From the NCBI GenBank assembly GCA_022072205.1, contig JAJVID010000017.1:7870-47674 (forward strand): a stretch of 39,805 nt of DNA, in the 5' to 3' direction. This stretch comes from Acidobacteriota bacterium (lineage in GTDB: Bacteria > Acidobacteriota > Blastocatellia > RBC074). The notes under the pieces were generated by a model that made no database searches, was not told where the DNA came from, and worked only from the letters and a program-made list of their open reading frames with translations. Positions 33,045-39,805 of this stretch are shown here, in pieces; within the stretch, counting starts at the first letter, position 1; each line of letters begins with the position of its first letter. Both the position numbers and the translations under genes were made by a program.

Positions 33045-33728
33045 ATGATGAAAGCAGAATTAAACGCGAAGCATGTGTTTTTTTTCCTCATCGCGGTAAT
33101 GACAGCGTATGTGCTCTATCACAACGAACGCTTTCTCATCGAACCTGAGAATCCGATCTGGGAGCATTACGCGAAAATCAAATGGTTGCTGCTGCCGCAC
33201 GGGCTGTTTGGCGCGGTGGTGATTTTGCTGGCTCCGCTGCAATTCTCCGAACGGTTGCGCAAACGCTATGTGAAGCTGCATCGCATCGCCGGTCGGTTGT
33301 ATGTCATCGGCGCGCTGCTGGCTTCGCCGCTTGGCGCGTACCTTCAATACTACGAAGAGCGTCTCGACCAGCCGCGCACGTTCACGATTCTGGCGCTGAT
33401 CAATGCCGTAATGCTGATGGGCGCAACGGCGCTCGCCTTCCTCTTCGCGTATCAGAGAAAGATCGCGCAACATCGCCAGTGGATGGTACGCAGTTATGCC
33501 ATCGCGCTCGTCTTCATTGTGAATCGGTTCATTCTCGGCGTCACCGGTTGGGAGCTGCTCGGCGTCGAGATGGCGCAGGCCATCATCTGGGCTTGTCTGG
33601 CGATGGCGGTGTTGCTCGGCGATGTGGCGATTTACTGGAAAGAAATCGGCAACCTCTTCACCACCCCTGCCAGAGCAAAGGCGCCTGTGAAACAGAATGT
33701 TCCCGATAGCGTTATCGAGGTAATCTGA
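33045..33728 (+). CDS. DUF2306-type multi-pass membrane protein
   Basis: This 227-residue protein has about six hydrophobic helices. The segments KLHRIAGRLYVIGALLASPL and QHRQWMVRSYAIALVFIVNR match the conserved H-R-xx-GRLY and H-x-x-WM-x-R-S-YA patterns of DUF2306 membrane proteins, whose function is unknown; the paired His suggest heme or metal binding. The Shine-Dalgarno is strong (AAGGAG at 33034-33039) and serves an ATG at 33045 or the next one at 33048. If it binds heme it might feed electrons to the cluster's oxygenases; this is speculative. Confidence 0.75.
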   Translation: MMKAELNAKHVFFFLIAVMTAYVLYHNERFLIEPENPIWEHYAKIKWLLLPHGLFGAVVILLAPLQFSERLRKRYVKLHRIAGRLYVIGALLASPLGAYLQYYEERLDQPRTFTILALINAVMLMGATALAFLFAYQRKIAQHRQWMVRSYAIALVFIVNRFILGVTGWELLGVEMAQAIIWACLAMAVLLGDVAIYWKEIGNLFTTPARAKAPVKQNVPDSVIEVI

Positions 33729-33741
33729 AGGAGAAAACAAC

Positions 33742-34311
33742 ATGGCAAAACCCAAAAAACTCGCGCACGTCGTTTATCAAACGCGCCGTTACGAAGAGAT
33801 GCTCAACTGGTATCAGCAGGTCTTCGAGGCGAAGGTGGTTTATCAGAATCCCGCCTTCGCTTTTCTGACCTTCGATGACGAGCACCACCGGTTCGCGTTT
33901 GCCAATATGACCGCCTTCAAGCCCGATGGCGTTGCGCCGGGAGCGCGCGCGGACACAGGCGTCAATCACGTGGCCTACACCTTTGACAATGCGGGCGACC
34001 TGCTTGAAAACTACGCGCGGCTGAAGCAGGCGGGCATCACGCCGTACTGGCGGATTCATCACGGGATGACGCTGTCGCTTTATTACCTCGACCCTGACGG
34101 CAATCGCATGGAGTTTCAGGTTGACACCTGCACGGTCGAGCAGGCCAAAGCATACATGCTCAGTGAAGCCTTCGCCGCCAATCCCATCGGCGTCGAGATT
34201 GACCCGGAAGAGTTGCTGAGGCAATTCCGCAGCGGCATCCCGGCGGAACAGCTTCTTGTGATGCCGCAAGGGGCGATGTCGCCAATTCCACCTGAACACG
34301 GCCTATCCTGA
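33742..34311 (+). CDS. VOC-family (glyoxalase/extradiol-type) metalloprotein
   Basis: This 189-residue protein has the paired beta-alpha-beta-beta-beta modules of the vicinal-oxygen-chelate superfamily. The metal ligands His9 (LAHVVY), His76 (VNHVAYTF) and Glu124 (NRMEFQVD) form the 2-His-1-carboxylate set of extradiol dioxygenases. The pattern YYLDPDGNRMEF is close to catechol 2,3-dioxygenase-like proteins. Whether it cleaves rings or does another VOC reaction is unknown. A strong Shine-Dalgarno (AAGGAG) lies upstream, 13 bases after the DUF2306 gene. Confidence 0.9.
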   Translation: MAKPKKLAHVVYQTRRYEEMLNWYQQVFEAKVVYQNPAFAFLTFDDEHHRFAFANMTAFKPDGVAPGARADTGVNHVAYTFDNAGDLLENYARLKQAGITPYWRIHHGMTLSLYYLDPDGNRMEFQVDTCTVEQAKAYMLSEAFAANPIGVEIDPEELLRQFRSGIPAEQLLVMPQGAMSPIPPEHGLS

Positions 34312-34433
34312 AGCCTGACGGCTTGGGTAGCGCAACCAGCCTGCGGTAAGCTGATGAGCAAATCTATCGGCACACCATTCTTGATGTAAATGCCGGGAAG
34401 TTTTTAAACCAACAACGACGAAAGGAAAATCAA

Positions 34434-34823
34434 ATGCGCAATCTCAGTATCATTCAAGGCGCATACGCAGCATTCGCCAAAGGTGACGTTCCCGCCGTGC
34501 TGGGAATTCTGGACGCGGATATTGCCTGGACTGAAGCCGAAGGATTCCCCTACGCCGGAACTTATCACGGCCCAAACGCCGTGCTCGAAAGCGTGTTTAT
34601 GCGGCTCGGCGCGGAGTGGGATGGTTTTGCCGTCGCGCCCGCTGAATTCATTGATGGCGGTGATGCAGTCGTCGCGCTGGGCAAATACAGCGGCACGTAC
34701 AAGGCTACGGGCAAGAGCTTTCAAGCCGACTTCGCGCACGTCTGGAAGCTGCGGGATGGCAAAGTCATCCGTTTCGTTCAGTACGTTGATACGCTGCTCG
34801 TTCACCGGGCATTACAAGCGTAA
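34434..34823 (+). CDS. SnoaL/NTF2-like small protein
   Basis: This 129-residue protein has the NTF2-like fold of SnoaL polyketide cyclases and ketosteroid isomerase: IIQGAYAAFAKGDVPAVLGI at the N-terminus, DIAWTEAEGFPYAGTYHGPN, and FAHVWKLRDGKVIRFVQYVD near the end. No function can be fixed. It is the second NTF2-like gene in the cluster but differs in sequence from the first. A 122-base gap precedes it, with only a short AAGCC/GGCTT hairpin, so it may be transcribed separately. An AAAGGAAA site precedes the ATG. Confidence 0.87.
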   Translation: MRNLSIIQGAYAAFAKGDVPAVLGILDADIAWTEAEGFPYAGTYHGPNAVLESVFMRLGAEWDGFAVAPAEFIDGGDAVVALGKYSGTYKATGKSFQADFAHVWKLRDGKVIRFVQYVDTLLVHRALQA

Positions 34824-34921
34824 GGCCTTACTGGGGTAGCCGGTGAGCGACGTCGTCCGCGAAATCCTCCCTGCTCAATCAGCGTACCCGTTCACGAAGC
34901 CGGAAAGGAGCAATTGGCTAT

Positions 34922-36379
34922 ATGCAAAAAACCGATATTGCCATCTCAGGCGTGACATTCGTGAGAAACCGCTGCTTCGTTTTCGTTGCGTCCTGTCTGC
35001 TCTTGCTACTCATCGTTGATCGCGCTGGCGCGCAGTGGACGCGATTTCGCGGCCCCAACGGGGCAGGTGTTGATTCGTCTGCGGGGTATCCTGTCGAATT
35101 TTCGCCCGCTAAAAACATGCGGTGGAAAACAACCGTACCTTACGGGCAATCGTCGCCGGTCGTCGCGGGCCACCGGCTTTACGGCACGGCCAGCGAAGGC
35201 GAACGTTTGATTACGTTCTGTCTGGACGCTCGCACAGGCCGCGAAATGTGGCGAAAAGAATTGCGGCGCGACCGCGTGCAGGAAGCTTACAAAGCCAACG
35301 ATCCGGCGTCGCCCACACCGGCGGCTGACGAGCATGGCGTCGTCGCTTTCTTTCCCGCCTTTGGCCTGGTGTCGTACAAGAACGACGGGCAATTGCGTTG
35401 GACGCGCCGTCTCGGCCCCTTCAGGAACTTCTACGGCATGTCAAGTTCGCCCATCATCGAGCAGGGCATGGTCGTGCTGGTCTGCGATCAGCAGTCAGGT
35501 TCATTCGTCATCGCGCTTGACCGCGCGACCGGAAAGTTGCGTTGGAAGACCGAACGACCGGGCGCGATCATTGGCTGGTCAACGCCGATGATCTTTCGCC
35601 CTGACGCGACGCGCGGCGAATTGATTGTGCTCGGCTCGACGCGGCTCGATTCTTATGACCTCGCGTCGGGCGCGTCGCGCTGGTGGCTGCCGGTGGCGTC
35701 CGCTGGCGCGATGGGCACGCCGCTGGCGCAGGGCGAGACGCTGCTGATTTCCACACTCGGCAGCAATGAGCCGTCGCTGCCGACCTTTGCCTCGACGCTG
35801 GCGAAATACGACAGGGACAAGGATGAGCGATTGTCGCTGGAAGAGTTTCGCGCCGACGCAGAGTTGAGTGAACACTTCGGCTGGATTGATGAAAACGATG
35901 ACAAATTCATCGTCGTTGCAGAATGGGACAAGGTGCGTGCCTTTGACGTGGGCGAATGGGGAACAATAGCCGTGCAACCCGGCGCCGCGCGCGGACAACT
36001 CAACGCGGACGCGGTGCGCTGGCGTTTTCAGAAAAACATCCCGTACATCCCTGCGCCGCTGCTCTATCAGGGCGTGTATTACATGGTGAAGACCGGCGGC
36101 ATCATCACGGCGCTCGATCCCGCGACCGGCAGGCTGCTGAAACAAGGCCGCAGCCCCGGCGCGCTCGGTGAATACTACGCCTCGCCCGTCGCGGCGGACG
36201 GCAAAGTGTTTCTGGCGAATACGGAAGGCAAGCTGACCGTGCTCAAAGCGGGCGCTGAATGGGAAGTTCTCGCCGTCAACGACCTCAACGAAGAGATCAG
36301 CGCCACGCCTGCCCTGAGCGGCGGACGTCTTTACGTGCGGACGCGCGGCGCGTTGTATTGCTTCGGTTCCTCGCGTTAG
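34922..36379 (+). CDS. Exported PQQ-like beta-propeller with inserted EF-hand pair
   Basis: This 485-residue protein has a signal peptide (residues 17-37, ending RAGAQ) and PQQ-like propeller repeats ([63 protein letters not shown]). Between propeller blades, two EF-hand loops occur: residues 297-308 ([12 protein letters not shown]) and 323-334 ([12 protein letters not shown]), each with Asp/Asn at positions 1, 3 and 5 and Glu at 12. Calcium binding is therefore likely. Similar propellers occur in Planctomycetes and Acidobacteria, and most do not bind PQQ. The ATG lies 11 bases after AAAGGAG, a slightly long gap. No terminator follows before the kinase. Confidence 0.9.
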   Translation: MQKTDIAISGVTFVRNRCFVFVASCLLLLLIVDRAGAQWTRFRGPNGAGVDSSAGYPVEFSPAKNMRWKTTVPYGQSSPVVAGHRLYGTASEGERLITFCLDARTGREMWRKELRRDRVQEAYKANDPASPTPAADEHGVVAFFPAFGLVSYKNDGQLRWTRRLGPFRNFYGMSSSPIIEQGMVVLVCDQQSGSFVIALDRATGKLRWKTERPGAIIGWSTPMIFRPDATRGELIVLGSTRLDSYDLASGASRWWLPVASAGAMGTPLAQGETLLISTLGSNEPSLPTFASTLAKYDRDKDERLSLEEFRADAELSEHFGWIDENDDKFIVVAEWDKVRAFDVGEWGTIAVQPGAARGQLNADAVRWRFQKNIPYIPAPLLYQGVYYMVKTGGIITALDPATGRLLKQGRSPGALGEYYASPVAADGKVFLANTEGKLTVLKAGAEWEVLAVNDLNEEISATPALSGGRLYVRTRGALYCFGSSR

Positions 36380-36523
36380 CCATGAGGATGCGCTCAGGCG
36401 GAAAGACCTGTCCGAAAAAGGATGCCGTATTTCATGTCAGCCACGGCTCTGGTCTCGCGCTGTTGCGGAAGATGCACTATCCTGAGCCGCACAAGGCAAT
36501 CAGGCATTCGCCGCAATCAAGTT

Positions 36524-36530
36524 GAGGAAG
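36524..36530 (+). promoter_or_regulatory. Shine-Dalgarno that decides the kinase start
   Basis: GAGGAAG at 36524-36530 overlaps an in-frame TGA (36523-36525) and lies 7 bases before CTG at 36538. It supports initiation at that CTG. Confidence 0.5.
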
Positions 36531-36537
36531 ACAGAAT

Positions 36538-39012
36538 CTGGGACTATCCGCGCATACAAATCTCTCGCATTACCGCATCGTCGCCCGACTCGGCGCGGGC
36601 GGGATGGGCGAAGTCTGGCTGGCCGAAGACACCCGCCTCAAACGTAAAGTCGCCATCAAACTGCTGCCCGCCGAACTGACCGCCGATGCCGATCGCGTGC
36701 GCCGCTTCGAGCAGGAGGCGCAGGCGGCTTCGGCTCTCAGTCATCCGAACATCATCACCGTGCATGACATCGGCGAATGCGAAGCCGGACGCTTCATCGT
36801 GATGGAACTGGTCGCAGGCCGCACGCTGCGCGAGGTGATCGCCGCAGACAATTCGCTGGAAACGGTTTTGACGCTTGGCCAGCAGATGGCAAAAGCTCTC
36901 GCCGCCGCGCATGCCGCAGGGATCACACACCGTGACATCAAACCCGACAACATCATGGTGCGTGACGATGGCTACTTGAAGGTGCTCGATTTCGGGCTGG
37001 CGCGGTTGCTGCCTGCGACGGCGAGCGGTTCCGAAGCCGCAACGCTCGCGCAGCAAACGACGCCGGGCACGGTGATGGGGACGGTGGCGTATATGTCACC
37101 CGAACAGGCGCGGGGCGAAAGCGTCAGCCATCCGTCCGATATTTTCGCGCTCGGCATTGTGTTTTATGAACTGGCGGCGGGACGGCATCCGTTCAAGGCG
37201 GAAACGCTGGTTGGTTATCTGCACGCGATCACGCTGCAAACGCCTCCGCCTTTGACGCAGTTGAAACCCGAATTGCCCGCCGCGCTCGATGCGCTGATTT
37301 TGCAGATGCTCAGCAAGGATGCGAGCCAGCGCCCGACGGCCAGCGAAGTCGCGCAAACGTTGCAAGACATCGCACGGCGCGGCGACACGTCGAGACAATC
37401 ATCTACTGAAGCTGAGCGCGTTTCAGCGTCAGACGACGCACAAACCTTGATGCTCAAACCTGTGACTACCGCCGCCACAGAGACCAAAGTCGCGGTAGCG
37501 GAAAACGCGCAACCCACCACGTCGGGTAGCCCAAAAACACGAAAGTGGTGGATGATTGCTTTGTTGAGCCTGCTGGCGTTGGCAGGAGGGTTCTTGGCTT
37601 ATCGCTCCTTCGCGCCGAGTCGTCAGGCGATTGATTCGCTGGCGGTGTTGCCGTTTCAGAACCGCAGCGGCAATGCGGATTCAGAATATCTCTCTGATGG
37701 ATTGGCAGAATCGCTCATTTACCGGCTCTCGCAATTGCCGAATTTGAAGGTCAGCCCGACGAGTTCGGTGTTTCGCTATAAGGGCAAAGATGCCGATCCT
37801 TTGTCTATCGCCAAAGAACTCAGCGTGCAGGCAGTCATGACCGGGCATATTGCGCAGCGCGGCGATACTCTGGTGATCAGCGTCGAGTTGGTAGACGTAC
37901 CGAACAACAAAACTCTGTGGGGCGAACAGTACGAACGCAAGCTGTCGGACTTGCTGGCCATCCAACGCGAGATGACCACCGAGATCACGCAACGGCTGCA
38001 ACTGAAATTGTCGGGCGAAGGCGAGCAAAAGCTGGCCAAAAAATACACCGACAACGACGAAGCCTATCAACTTTATTTGCAGGGGCGTCATTACTGGTCG
38101 CGGCGCACCGAAAAGCAAACTGTGAAAGCAATCGAATGTTACCGGCGAGCTATCGCGCTTGATCCGAATTACGCGCTGGCGTTTGTCGGCATTGCGGATG
38201 CCTATAATTCCATGGGGAAAAACCCTGACCTGGCGCCCAAAGAAGCTATCCCGCCCGCCAAGGAAGCCGCGCGGCGGGCGCTGGAGCTTGATCCTTCGCT
38301 TGCCGAAGCGCACGCCGCGCGGGCTGACTCTGCCGCGATTTACGATTGGGACTGGGCTTTAGCCGAACGGGAATTCAGGCGCGCGCTTGAACTCAATCCG
38401 AATGTTTCCTACACGCATATTGCTTACGGGTCGAGCTATCTTTCTTCGCAGGGACGTGCCGATGAATTGGTCGCGGAAATCAAACGCGCGCTGGAAATCG
38501 AGCCGCTGTCGCTCATCAACAACTCAGTGCTCGTCACCGCATATCTGTATGCGCGACAGTATGACAAGGCCCTACAGCAGGGACGCAAAGCCTACGATCT
38601 CGACCCCAACTTCAAAATTGCGCATCACTGGCTCGGCCTGGCCTATAACGTCAACGGGCAAGCTGACGAGACGATCAAACTCATCGAAGACAGTTTGAAA
38701 TCGTCACCCTCCAGTACGGCGCTGCTTTTCGTGATCGGACTTGCGCACGCCAAACAGGGACACCGGCGCGAAGCGGAGCAGTATCTTGAGAAGCTCCGCG
38801 AAGCAGCCAAAACGCGCTACGTCCGCACCTATTGGCTCGCCTGCATCTACGCCGCGCTCGGCGACAAAGACAAAGCCTTTGCCGAACTTGAGCAGTCATT
38901 TGAGGACAGAGACATTTTCCTGCCGCGCATCAAACTTGATCCTGATGTAGACCCCTTGCGCGATGATCCACGTTTCAAGGATTTGCTGCGACGGATGAAT
39001 CTGCCGGAATGA
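36538..39012 (+). CDS. Membrane Ser/Thr protein kinase with TolB-N-like domain and TPRs; probable CTG start
   Basis: From the CTG at 36538 this is 824 residues. The kinase domain has [19 protein letters not shown], Lys41, HRDIKPDN (Asp133) and DFG at 151-153. A membrane helix lies at about 336-355. An adenylate-cyclase-associated/TolB-N-like domain (LAVLPFQNRSGNADSEYLSD) covers about 366-490, and TPRs fill about 500-810. No ATG, GTG or TTG lies in frame between the stop at 36523-36525 and the ATG at 36604; that ATG is inside the glycine-rich loop and would destroy it. The CTG has a good Shine-Dalgarno and gives the usual short N-terminus before HYRI. A damaged start or sequencing error is the alternative. 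Confidence 0.85.
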   Translation: MGLSAHTNLSHYRIVARLGAGGMGEVWLAEDTRLKRKVAIKLLPAELTADADRVRRFEQEAQAASALSHPNIITVHDIGECEAGRFIVMELVAGRTLREVIAADNSLETVLTLGQQMAKALAAAHAAGITHRDIKPDNIMVRDDGYLKVLDFGLARLLPATASGSEAATLAQQTTPGTVMGTVAYMSPEQARGESVSHPSDIFALGIVFYELAAGRHPFKAETLVGYLHAITLQTPPPLTQLKPELPAALDALILQMLSKDASQRPTASEVAQTLQDIARRGDTSRQSSTEAERVSASDDAQTLMLKPVTTAATETKVAVAENAQPTTSGSPKTRKWWMIALLSLLALAGGFLAYRSFAPSRQAIDSLAVLPFQNRSGNADSEYLSDGLAESLIYRLSQLPNLKVSPTSSVFRYKGKDADPLSIAKELSVQAVMTGHIAQRGDTLVISVELVDVPNNKTLWGEQYERKLSDLLAIQREMTTEITQRLQLKLSGEGEQKLAKKYTDNDEAYQLYLQGRHYWSRRTEKQTVKAIECYRRAIALDPNYALAFVGIADAYNSMGKNPDLAPKEAIPPAKEAARRALELDPSLAEAHAARADSAAIYDWDWALAEREFRRALELNPNVSYTHIAYGSSYLSSQGRADELVAEIKRALEIEPLSLINNSVLVTAYLYARQYDKALQQGRKAYDLDPNFKIAHHWLGLAYNVNGQADETIKLIEDSLKSSPSSTALLFVIGLAHAKQGHRREAEQYLEKLREAAKTRYVRTYWLACIYAALGDKDKAFAELEQSFEDRDIFLPRIKLDPDVDPLRDDPRFKDLLRRMNLPE

Positions 39013-39024
39013 ATTTGAAGAAAG

Positions 39025-39805
39025 ATGAGTCAGGAACTGTCAGCCAACATCACGCTCTCGCATTACCGCATCATCGCCCGACTCGGCGCGGGCGGGATGG
39101 GCGAAGTCTGGCGCGCGCTGGATACGCGCCTCGACCGCGCGGTCGCCATCAAGGTCTTACCCACTGAGTTCGCCAACGACGCCGACCGGCTGCGGCGGTT
39201 CGAGCAGGAAGCGCGCGCGACGAGCGCAACCAATCACCCAAACATTCTCACCATCTACGACATCGGCAATCACGACGGCGCGCCTTTCATCGTGATGGAA
39301 TTGCTCGAAGGCGAAGAGTTGCGCGCGCAATTAAACGAAGGCGCGCTGCCCGTGCGCACGGCCATTGAGTATGCGCAGCAGATCGCCGCCGGACTCGCTG
39401 CCGCGCACGAGAAAAGCATCACCCATCGTGACCTGAAGCCGGAGAATCTGTTTGTCACGAATGACGGCCGCGTGAAGATTCTCGATTTTGGACTTGCTAA
39501 GCTGAAGCCGCAGAAACCTGGCGGTGGCGTGGATTCGGAAGCAGAGACGATGAAACCGCTGACGAATCCAGGCGTAGTAATGGGCACGGTCGGTTACATG
39601 TCGCCGGAACAGATACGCGGCGCAGAGATAGATCATCGGTCGGACATCTTCAGCTTTGGAATGATTTTGTACGAGATGCTGAGCGGTAAACGTGCGTTTA
39701 GCGGTGTTTCGGTTGCAGATGTGATGGGCGCGATTTTGAAAGACGAGCCGCCGGAGTTGAGCGAAACGAATGCGAAGGTTTCGTTGCAGTTGGACAAGAT
39801 CGTGC
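39025..39805 (+). CDS. Ser/Thr protein kinase, N-terminal part (runs off window)
   Basis: The frame is open from the ATG at 39025 to the window end (260 codons). It holds most of a Hanks-type kinase domain: [26 protein letters not shown] (catalytic Lys), [25 protein letters not shown] and [13 protein letters not shown]. The C-terminal part of the gene, presumably a sensor or TPR region, is outside the window. It starts 12 bases after the stop of the preceding kinase, so the two are co-transcribed. A 57-base block at its 5' end is 56/57 identical to the preceding kinase while the flanks have diverged. Confidence 0.93.
   Translation, partial: MSQELSANITLSHYRIIARLGAGGMGEVWRALDTRLDRAVAIKVLPTEFANDADRLRRFEQEARATSATNHPNILTIYDIGNHDGAPFIVMELLEGEELRAQLNEGALPVRTAIEYAQQIAAGLAAAHEKSITHRDLKPENLFVTNDGRVKILDFGLAKLKPQKPGGGVDSEAETMKPLTNPGVVMGTVGYMSPEQIRGAEIDHRSDIFSFGMILYEMLSGKRAFSGVSVADVMGAILKDEPPELSETNAKVSLQLDKIV

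Noticed and set aside
36382..36525. 47-codon frame in the same frame as the downstream kinase, ending in TGA
   Set aside because: Stop-codon readthrough or selenocysteine joining to the kinase was considered. The peptide resembles no kinase N-terminus, and the kinase alignment begins after the TGA.

Overview
This 39.8-kb window is G+C-rich and densely coded, and it looks chromosomal. It most resembles an Acidobacteriota genome, perhaps Blastocatellia; this is inferred from gene families, not from a marker gene. The pointers are Ser/Thr kinases fused to PD40 propellers or TPRs, a TIGR02999-type ECF sigma next to a kinase, a membrane TPR-CHAT protein whose N-terminus carries an EDELIDDY motif, a FecR/DUF6600-type Trp/Tyr-rich protein, and heptamer-built hairpin repeats. 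I saw no tRNA, rRNA, CRISPR array, transposase or phage gene.

Layout. 1-1791 (-): N-terminal part of an exported alpha-2-macroglobulin-family protein. 2113-2751 (+): 1-Cys-type peroxiredoxin. 2842-9191 (-): a co-directional run in the order bshB1, bshA (bacillithiol synthesis), NUDIX hydrolase, MogA/MoaB, M48 peptidase, DUF4127-like protein, SIS sugar-phosphate isomerase/deaminase. 9377-10773 (-): type IV pilin and an M50B-like membrane peptidase. 10988-13769 (+): CDP-alcohol phosphotransferase, HAD-IB phosphatase, Aur1/PAP2-like transferase and a thioesterase, a plausible head-group lipid module. 13808-18903 (-): ECF sigma, membrane TPR-CHAT protease and an unknown protein. 19455-20783 (-): Tat-exported Gfo/Idh/MocA oxidoreductase. 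21132-23183 (+): FecR/DUF6600 protein, ending at a strong bidirectional terminator. 23285-27539 (-): HhH protein, NIPSNAP protein, Ser/Thr kinase with PD40 propeller, and an ECF sigma. 27847-36379 (+): an oxidative cluster of NTF2-like protein, cytochrome c/copper monooxygenase, Tat-exported intradiol dioxygenase, SDR, TauE-like permease, lipoprotein alpha/beta hydrolase, DUF2306 protein, VOC protein, SnoaL-like protein and PQQ-like propeller with EF-hands. 36538-39805 (+): two tandem Ser/Thr kinases, the second cut by the window end.

The most interesting points are these. (i) A CRISPR-less sigma/TPR-CHAT/unknown operon parallels the logic of the TPR-CHAT/sigma output of type III-E CRISPR. 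(ii) Three long hairpins share one architecture (runs of 7- or 8-mers, stems of 25-32 bp) but not one sequence. One sits in frame in a kinase activation segment and one fills the bshB1-bshA gap. (iii) A three-gene module fits inositol-type phospholipid or phosphoceramide synthesis. (iv) A partly exported oxidative cluster is led by a cytochrome c/copper monooxygenase in which all six expected copper ligands are visible. (v) One kinase has no ATG, GTG or TTG start that preserves its glycine-rich loop; a CTG behind a good Shine-Dalgarno is the best candidate.

Translations were read by eye. Family names come from motifs and overall resemblance and were not checked against any database.
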